Positions 5,359 through 9,969 of a DNA stretch of 9,969 nt are shown piece after piece (position 1 is the stretch's first letter; the number at the start of each line of letters is the position of its first letter). This DNA is from SIG673 sp964520875 (GTDB lineage Bacteria > Bacillota > Clostridia > Oscillospirales > CAG-272). A program made the position numbers and the translations under genes. The DNA lies in contig CAZFQJ010000057.1 in the NCBI GenBank assembly GCA_964520875.1, forward strand, positions 1 to 9,969, given 5' to 3'. The notes beneath the pieces were generated by a model, which saw only the letters and a list, made by a program, of their open reading frames with translations, searched no databases and was not told where the DNA came from.

Positions 5359-6561
5359 ATGAAATACCTTGTACTTTTATGCGACGGCGCAGCCGACTAT
5401 CCGATCGAAAAGATCGGCAACAAGACCCCTCTTGCGGTGGCTCATAAGCCCACCATGAACATGCTTGCGGCGAAATCGATAGCGGGAACCGTATCCAACG
5501 TCCCTTACGGCATGGTACCCGAATCTGACACGGCAAACCTTGCGGTCATGTCTTACGACCCCAAGGTATATTCCAAGGGTCGCTCTCCTCTCGAAGCGAT
5601 GTCTCTCGGTCTCGACATGGGTCCGAACGACACGGCTTACCGCTGCAACGTCGTCACGCTCGGAGACCCGGCTTACGACGAAGCTTCTTACGAAAACAAG
5701 ATAATGATAGACCACGGAGCGGACGAGATAACCACCGAGGAAGCGGACGTGCTTATTCACGCGCTCCAGGAAAAGCTCGGGGACGCCTCCAAGCATTTCT
5801 ACACCGGAGTCAGTTACCGTCATTGCCTTATCTGGAACAATGCTCCGGAATTCCGCGATTTCATGCGTCCGCACGACATTCTCGGTCAATCGATCAAAAA
5901 CTATCTGCCCGCGGAGCCGTTCCTCTCTCTCCAAAAAGCGAGCTACGAGATACTTAAAGACCACCCGATTAACCTTTCAAGGATAGAACGCGGACTCAGA
6001 CCCGCCAATTCCGCCTGGTTCTGGTCTCCCGGAAAGAAGCCCGCGCTTCCTTCGTTCAAAGAAAAATGGGGGCTTAACGCCTCGGTCATCTCCGCGGTAG
6101 ACCTCATAAAGGGTATCGCGATATGCGCGAAGATGCGTTCCGTCGACGTCGAAGGCGCCACCGGAAACGTAAACACCAATTACAAGGGCAAGGGCGAAGC
6201 GGCGATAAACGAATTCAAGAACGGACAGGACTTCGTCTATATCCATGTCGAAGCCCCCGACGAATGCGGACACCGCGCCGAGCTTGACAACAAGATCCTT
6301 TCGATAGAGCGCATAGACGGCGAGATACTCAAGCCCGTTTACGATTACCTCGTATCCTCGGGCGACGACTTTAAGATACTCGTGCTTCCCGATCATCCCA
6401 CCCCCGTATGCAAGCGCACACACACGATGGACCCCGTTCCATTCATAATGTATAGCAGTAACAAGGAAGAGAGCGGCATAGAGTGCTTCGACGAAAAGAG
6501 CGCGGATAACACCGGACTTCACCTGCACAGAGGCGAGCAGCTCATGGATATGTTCATATGA
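5359..6561 (+). CDS. apgM: Cofactor-independent phosphoglycerate mutase-like enzyme (archaeal/ApgM type)
   Basis: 400-residue metalloenzyme of the alkaline phosphatase superfamily, archaeal-type phosphoglycerate mutase group. It would interconvert 3- and 2-phosphoglycerate through a phosphoserine. A subgroup of this family has instead been proposed to act as homoserine kinase, and sequence alone does not settle this. Metal/catalytic positions visible are Asp9 (LLCDGAADYP), the nucleophile Ser56 with Asp57 (ESDTANLAVMSYDP), Asp301 and His305 (DECGH), Asp345-His346 (LPDHPTP) and His355 (THTMDP). GRSPLEA resembles the family's GRGPLEA motif. ATG at 5359 gives the usual N-terminus and has AAAGGA 12 nt upstream. 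ATG 5347 is possible; TTG 5320 coincides with the predicted transcript start and is unlikely. It is first in the plus-strand operon, 25 nt before lepB. Confidence 0.87.
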   Translation: MKYLVLLCDGAADYPIEKIGNKTPLAVAHKPTMNMLAAKSIAGTVSNVPYGMVPESDTANLAVMSYDPKVYSKGRSPLEAMSLGLDMGPNDTAYRCNVVTLGDPAYDEASYENKIMIDHGADEITTEEADVLIHALQEKLGDASKHFYTGVSYRHCLIWNNAPEFRDFMRPHDILGQSIKNYLPAEPFLSLQKASYEILKDHPINLSRIERGLRPANSAWFWSPGKKPALPSFKEKWGLNASVISAVDLIKGIAICAKMRSVDVEGATGNVNTNYKGKGEAAINEFKNGQDFVYIHVEAPDECGHRAELDNKILSIERIDGEILKPVYDYLVSSGDDFKILVLPDHPTPVCKRTHTMDPVPFIMYSSNKEESGIECFDEKSADNTGLHLHRGEQLMDMFI

Positions 6562-6586
6562 GCTCCGCATCTCGAAAGGATAACAA

Positions 6587-7261
6587 ATGAACGAAAACGA
6601 AAATAACGAAAACGGATCGCAAACGGACTACGAAGCCTTCTCCGAAAACAAAGACGCGCCGCAAGATGACCTCGAAAACGTCTCCGAAACGGGGACCGAC
6701 GCCGTCTGTGAAAAGAACGGAGACTCGTTTTCAAGGGCGTTCGAATGGGTAGAAATGTTCGCGGTCTATTTCGCGATAGGTCTTTTCATAATACTCATGT
6801 TTTTCAGACACAGTCCCGTAGTCGGAACGTCTATGGTCCCGACGCTTTCAAACGGCGACGTCCTGATAGTTTCGAAATTCATGTACACGCCGAAGGCCGG
6901 AGATATCGTCGTCTGCCAATCCGAGATATACGGACTCGACACTCCGCTCGTAAAAAGAGTTATAGCCACGGGCGGTCAGACCGTAAAGATAGATTATGAA
7001 AACTGGACGGTAACGGTCGACGGAGTAACGCTTGACGAGGACTATATAAACCGTCCTTCATACGACGCGGATATGAGAGGATCCGACTATCTTCCGACGG
7101 AATTCACCGTTAAGGAAGGATATATATTCGTAATGGGCGATAATCGAAACGGCTCTACCGACAGTCGCTCGTCCTCCGTAGGTCTTATCGACGAACGATA
7201 CGTAATGGGCAAGGTCGCGGTAAAGATCTTCCCGCTCAGCGATTTTAAGATATACCGATAA
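6587..7261 (+). CDS. lepB: Signal peptidase I
   Basis: Type I signal peptidase, 224 residues, which cleaves signal peptides from exported proteins on the outer face of the membrane. It has a single membrane anchor at about 55-73 and then the catalytic domain. The nucleophile is Ser82 in GTSMVPTL, and the general base is Lys123 in LVKRVIATGG. The conserved box MGDNRNGSTDSR follows. The first ~50 residues are unusual: a cytoplasmic tail rich in Asn, Glu and Asp (14 acidic, 2 basic residues in 1-46). AAAGGA lies 6 nt before the ATG. It sits between the mutase-like gene and rbgA; the lepB-rbgA-rnhB order is common in Clostridia. Confidence 0.96.
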   Translation: MNENENNENGSQTDYEAFSENKDAPQDDLENVSETGTDAVCEKNGDSFSRAFEWVEMFAVYFAIGLFIILMFFRHSPVVGTSMVPTLSNGDVLIVSKFMYTPKAGDIVVCQSEIYGLDTPLVKRVIATGGQTVKIDYENWTVTVDGVTLDEDYINRPSYDADMRGSDYLPTEFTVKEGYIFVMGDNRNGSTDSRSSSVGLIDERYVMGKVAVKIFPLSDFKIYR

Positions 7262-7280
7262 ACTGCTTTGTAACAGACAG

Positions 7281-7297
7281 AAAGGAGCTTTGCCGTG
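7281..7297 (+). promoter_or_regulatory. Ribosome binding site deciding a GTG start for rbgA
   Basis: AAAGGAGC at 7281-7288 lies 6 nt before GTG (7295-7297). The GTG gives the N-terminus MQSKLIQWFPGHM, and FPGHM is the family's hallmark, so no other start is needed. Confidence 0.8.
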
Positions 7298-8194
7298 CAA
7301 TCAAAGCTGATACAATGGTTTCCCGGACACATGGCCAAGACCAAACGAATGATACGGGAAAGCCTCCCGCTCGTGGATATGGTGATAGAGATACTCGACG
7401 CAAGAATACCGTATTCCTCTCACAATCCCGATATAGAAAAGCTTGCTCAGAACAAGCCGAGAATAATACTTCTGAACAAATCCTCGCTCGCCTCCCCGTC
7501 AGTAAACGCGGCATGGAAGGCGTACTACCGTTCCTCTGATACGCGTTGCATATTCACGGACTGCAATACGGGAGAAGGACTCGGCGAGATACTTCCGGCA
7601 GTAAGAGAGCTTTTGTCAGCCAAGCTCGAACGTTATAACGACAAGGGCATGTCCGGCAGAACCATGAAAGCGCTCGTTGTTGGAATACCGAACTCCGGAA
7701 AAAGCACTTTTATAAACCGTATGGCGGGATCGTCAAAAGCAAAGGCGGAGAACCGCCCCGGCGTTACCAAGGACAAGCAATGGGTACCCACAAAGCACGG
7801 AATAGATCTGCTTGACACACCGGGCGTACTTTGGCCGAAGTTCGAAGACCAATACGTCGGCGAAAATCTCGCCATAACGGGCGCGATAAAGGACGACATA
7901 TTAGATACGGAAACGATAGCCTGTGTGCTCTGCAACCGTCTGGAAAAGCTCGCTCCCGAGCTTTTCCGGGCAAGATACAAGCTCACAAATGAAGATATCG
8001 CAAGATGCGAAAACGATTACGATATACTTACCGCCGTCGGCAGGAGGCGCGGCTTTCTGATCGGCGGAGGAGAGATAAACACGGAGCGCGCGGCGATAAC
8101 TCTGATAGAAGAGTTTCGTTCTGGAAAGATCGGAAGGATATCCCTCGAAGAGCCGAACCGTATACCGAATTTTAAAAGCGAAACGGAGGTATGA
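7295..8194 (+). CDS. rbgA: Ribosome biogenesis GTPase RbgA (YlqF)
   Basis: Circularly permuted GTPase (YlqF/YawG family) required for a late step of 50S subunit assembly; 299 residues versus about 280 in Bacillus. It opens with QWFPGHMAKTKR and then VIEILDARIPYSS, typical of the family. The permuted order is visible: the G4 site at 61-64, G1 P-loop GIPNSGKST at 130-138 (Lys136), the RPGVTK segment as G2 region, and G3 DTPGV at 174-178. A C-terminal helical ANTAR-like RNA-binding part follows. The G4 motif reads NKSS rather than NKxD, so the guanine-recognising Asp is missing at its usual place. Its stop TGA is 4 nt before the rnhB start, and the rnhB ribosome binding site lies within its last codons. 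Confidence 0.95.
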   Translation: MQSKLIQWFPGHMAKTKRMIRESLPLVDMVIEILDARIPYSSHNPDIEKLAQNKPRIILLNKSSLASPSVNAAWKAYYRSSDTRCIFTDCNTGEGLGEILPAVRELLSAKLERYNDKGMSGRTMKALVVGIPNSGKSTFINRMAGSSKAKAENRPGVTKDKQWVPTKHGIDLLDTPGVLWPKFEDQYVGENLAITGAIKDDILDTETIACVLCNRLEKLAPELFRARYKLTNEDIARCENDYDILTAVGRRRGFLIGGGEINTERAAITLIEEFRSGKIGRISLEEPNRIPNFKSETEV

Positions 8195-8201
8195 CGTTTT
8201 G
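8185..8201 (+). promoter_or_regulatory. Ribosome binding site deciding a TTG start for rnhB
   Basis: GGAGGT (8185-8190), inside the end of rbgA, is 8 nt before TTG (8199-8201). The ATG at 8191 is in another frame and overlaps the rbgA stop, and no in-frame ATG lies near the RNase HII core. TTG is therefore the likely start. Confidence 0.75.
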
Positions 8202-8816
8202 CAGACAACCAAACCGACGCTTACGTGGGATATAGAGAACGAATATTTTACCAAGGGCTACTCCGTGATATGCGGCACCGACGAAGCGGGAAGAGGTCCG
8301 CTCTGCGGTCCCGTGACCGCGGCTGCCTGTATACTCCCCTCCGGACTCATAATAGAAGGGCTGAACGACTCTAAAAAATTATCCGAAAAGAAGCGCGAGC
8401 AGCTCTACGATATCATAACCGAGAACGCCGTTGCGTATGCGATAGAACACGTATCAAACGAAATAATAGACGAAATAAACATACTGAACGCTTCCCAGCT
8501 CGCCATGAGACGGGCAATAGAAAAGCTTTCCGTAAAACCGGAGCTTGCTCTCGTTGACGGTAACATAGCAAGGGATTTTCCGTGCGACGCGGTAACGGTC
8601 GTAAAAGGCGACGCGAGATCTCCGAGCATAGCGGCGGCTTCCGTGCTCGCCAAGGTAAGCCGAGACAGGCTCTGCGCCGAGCTTGACGCCGCATACCCGG
8701 AATACGGCATATCAAAGCACAAGGGTTATCCCACAAAAGACCACATGGAAGCGGTAAAAAAATACGGACCGTCTCCCATACACCGTCTTACCTTCTTAAA
8801 ATTTCTCGACAAATGA
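8199..8816 (+). CDS. rnhB: Ribonuclease HII
   Basis: RNase HII, 205 residues, cuts the RNA strand of RNA-DNA hybrids and removes single ribonucleotides from DNA. All four metal-binding acids are present: Asp28 and Glu29 in GTDEAGRGPL, Asp120 in ALVDGN, and Asp138 in VVKGDARSPS. LNDSKKLS, AAASVLAKVSRD and HKGYPTKDH are further family blocks, and the C-terminus PIHRLTFLKFL is also typical. TTG start supported by GGAGGT. The last codon overlaps the yraN start as ATGA, so the two are probably translationally coupled. Confidence 0.97.
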   Translation: MQTTKPTLTWDIENEYFTKGYSVICGTDEAGRGPLCGPVTAAACILPSGLIIEGLNDSKKLSEKKREQLYDIITENAVAYAIEHVSNEIIDEINILNASQLAMRRAIEKLSVKPELALVDGNIARDFPCDAVTVVKGDARSPSIAAASVLAKVSRDRLCAELDAAYPEYGISKHKGYPTKDHMEAVKKYGPSPIHRLTFLKFLDK

Positions 8817-9193
8817 CGAAAAACACAACGGCTTTGGGAACGCTGGGCGAAAGCGCCGCATGCAAGTACCTTGAGACTCTCGGGTGCGTTATAAAAGAAC
8901 GAAACTTCCGCACCAAGGGCGGAGAGATAGATATAGTCGCCCATGACGGAGAGCAAACGCTCTTTGTCGAAGTAAAGACAAGGACGTCTCTTCCCTCTTC
9001 GCGTTACGGCAGAGCCTCGGACGCGGTAAACAAAGCCAAAAGGATACGCTTTGCAAACACGGCAAAGGAATATGTAAAAGCTCACCCCGAGGTCGGAAGA
9101 TGCCGTATAGATGTAATAGAAATATATTTCCCCGCAGGCTCGCAAAGAGCCGAGGTCCGTCACATAAAGAGCGCCTTCGGCGCAAACGGATAA
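8813..9193 (+). CDS. yraN: YraN family (UPF0102) nuclease-fold protein
   Basis: 126-residue protein of the UPF0102/YraN family, with a restriction-endonuclease-like fold of the PD-(D/E)xK type. Its biological role is unknown; DNA or Holliday-junction metabolism is often suggested from its fold and its neighbour rnhB. The features are LGTLGESAACKYLETLG at the N-terminus (Glu13), GGEIDIVA with Asp40, and the FVEVKTR motif with Glu53 and Lys55, which together form the expected metal site. A basic stretch with NKAKRIRF follows. Its length is normal for the family (about 115-130). It overlaps the rnhB stop by four bases (ATGA). Confidence 0.93.
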   Translation: MTKNTTALGTLGESAACKYLETLGCVIKERNFRTKGGEIDIVAHDGEQTLFVEVKTRTSLPSSRYGRASDAVNKAKRIRFANTAKEYVKAHPEVGRCRIDVIEIYFPAGSQRAEVRHIKSAFGANG

Positions 9194-9226
9194 TAAAACC
9201 TCAGACAGGATCACGGATTTAAAGAA

Positions 9227-9969
9227 ATGTCAGAATTTAATAAAGCGATACGAACACTCGAATTCGATAAGATACGCGATATGCTCGCCGATTGCGCGGC
9301 GACCTCCGGCGCAAAAGAGCTTGCAAAAAGGCTCACGCCGGAATCAGACGCGGTAAGAGTCAAGCGTTTGCAAGCCGAGACCGCGGCTGCGCGTTACCTT
9401 ATAACCAAAAAAGCGCCGCCTCCGTTCGGAGCGGTAAAGGACATCGGAGATTCTCTTGAAAGAGCGATCAAAAAATCCACGCTTACTCCGTCGGAGCTGC
9501 TCGACATAGCCTCGGTGCTTCGCACCTCAAGACTGCTGCTCGATTATATCGAAAACGATCCCGCCGACGAGACCGTTATAGACGTCATATTCCGCAGATT
9601 GACGCCGAACCGTTTTCTCGAAGAAAAGATTTTCAGATCCTTTCCGGTAGAAGACATAGTCGCCGACGAAGCAAGCCCCGAGCTTGCGGACGTAAGAAGA
9701 AAGATCAGAAACGCACAGGCTTCCGTAAGAGAGACTCTGCAAAGATACGTTACCGGCTCTTACGCAAAGTATCTTCAAGAAAGCATTGTCACGGTAAGAA
9801 ACGGCAGATTCGTAATTCCGGTAAAAACCGAATACAAAAACGAGATAAAGGGTCTCGTTCACGATACCTCGTCTACCGGCGCGACGGTATTCATAGAGCC
9901 TTACGCCGTATTCGAAGCAAACAACGCCCTGCGCGAGCTTCAGACCAAGGAAGCACGCGAGATAGAGCG
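9227..9969 (+). CDS. mutS2: MutS2 family ATPase/endonuclease, C-terminus beyond the right edge
   Basis: N-terminal 247 codons of a MutS2 protein (usual length near 780-800). MutS2 binds branched DNA and suppresses recombination, and in Bacillus it also acts in rescue of collided ribosomes. The start FNKAIRTLEFDKIRDMLADCA is the family's opening (read as FNKAIRTLEFDK then IRDMLADCA). Later come LTPSELLDIASVLRTSR, SYAKYLQESIVTVRNGRFVI, and VHDTSSTGATVFIEPYAVFE. These belong to the core/lever domain before the ATPase, which lies outside the window. ATG at 9227 matches the family N-terminus; the ribosome binding site is weak (AGACAGGA is about 17 nt away). It follows yraN by 33 nt without a terminator, so it is probably read from the same operon. 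The frame is open to the right edge. Confidence 0.93.
   Translation, partial: MSEFNKAIRTLEFDKIRDMLADCAATSGAKELAKRLTPESDAVRVKRLQAETAAARYLITKKAPPPFGAVKDIGDSLERAIKKSTLTPSELLDIASVLRTSRLLLDYIENDPADETVIDVIFRRLTPNRFLEEKIFRSFPVEDIVADEASPELADVRRKIRNAQASVRETLQRYVTGSYAKYLQESIVTVRNGRFVIPVKTEYKNEIKGLVHDTSSTGATVFIEPYAVFEANNALRELQTKEAREIE

Noticed and set aside
5377..5964. 195-codon open frame on the minus strand
   Set aside because: Antisense to the mutase-like gene; Arg/Val-rich composition, no recognisable domain, no ribosome binding site or operon logic.
5977..6570. 197-codon open frame on the minus strand
   Set aside because: Also antisense to the mutase-like gene, a by-product of GC-biased codon use.
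8726..9214. 162-codon open frame on the minus strand
   Set aside because: Antisense to rnhB and yraN, both of which have all their catalytic motifs.
1..9969. CRISPR array, insertion sequence, prophage, tRNA or rRNA
   Set aside because: No regularly spaced repeats, transposase-like frames, terminal repeats or RNA-gene signatures were seen; the genes are tightly packed core genes.

Overview
The window looks like chromosomal core sequence of a spore-forming Clostridia-type Firmicute. It is moderately GC-rich and CpG-rich for that class. The reasons are the sporulation genes yqfC, yqfD and a ylbJ-like gene, the block lepB-rbgA-rnhB-yraN near rplS, strong GGAGG-type ribosome binding sites, frequent TTG/GTG starts, and the phoH-yqfD-yqfC order typical of Firmicutes. 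I see no mobile element, CRISPR array, tRNA or rRNA.

Layout. Positions 1-2103 are a minus-strand operon read yqfC > yqfD > phoH; phoH runs off the left edge. From 2193 a plus-strand group follows: a YlbJ-like sporulation membrane protein, a small Se/S-carrier-like protein (DUF3343 type) and a class V aminotransferase of the cysteine desulfurase family. A candidate sigma-E promoter lies in front of ylbJ, between the divergent yqfC and ylbJ genes. A 12-bp bidirectional terminator (4697-4725) separates this group from rplS (ribosomal protein L19), which is on the minus strand. Between rplS and the next plus-strand gene, two near-consensus vegetative promoters diverge (5156-5184 minus, 5286-5314 plus). 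The plus promoter drives a cofactor-independent phosphoglycerate mutase-like gene, followed closely by lepB (signal peptidase I), rbgA (50S assembly GTPase), rnhB (RNase HII), yraN (UPF0102 nuclease-fold protein) and mutS2, which runs off the right edge.

Functionally, the left half is sporulation (mother-cell programme) plus a persulfide/selenium-handling pair. The right half is housekeeping: translation (L19, RbgA, MutS2), genome maintenance (RnhB, possibly YraN) and protein export (LepB), with one carbon- or amino-acid-metabolism enzyme at its head. Translational coupling is visible in ATGA overlaps (yqfC/yqfD, rnhB/yraN).

No unmistakable new system is present. The points most worth a second look are an in-frame TGA in the expected N-terminal region of yqfC, the Se/S-carrier plus NifS-like pair, the degenerate G4 motif of RbgA, the uncertain substrate of the mutase-like enzyme, and the inverted rplS with its structured leader.
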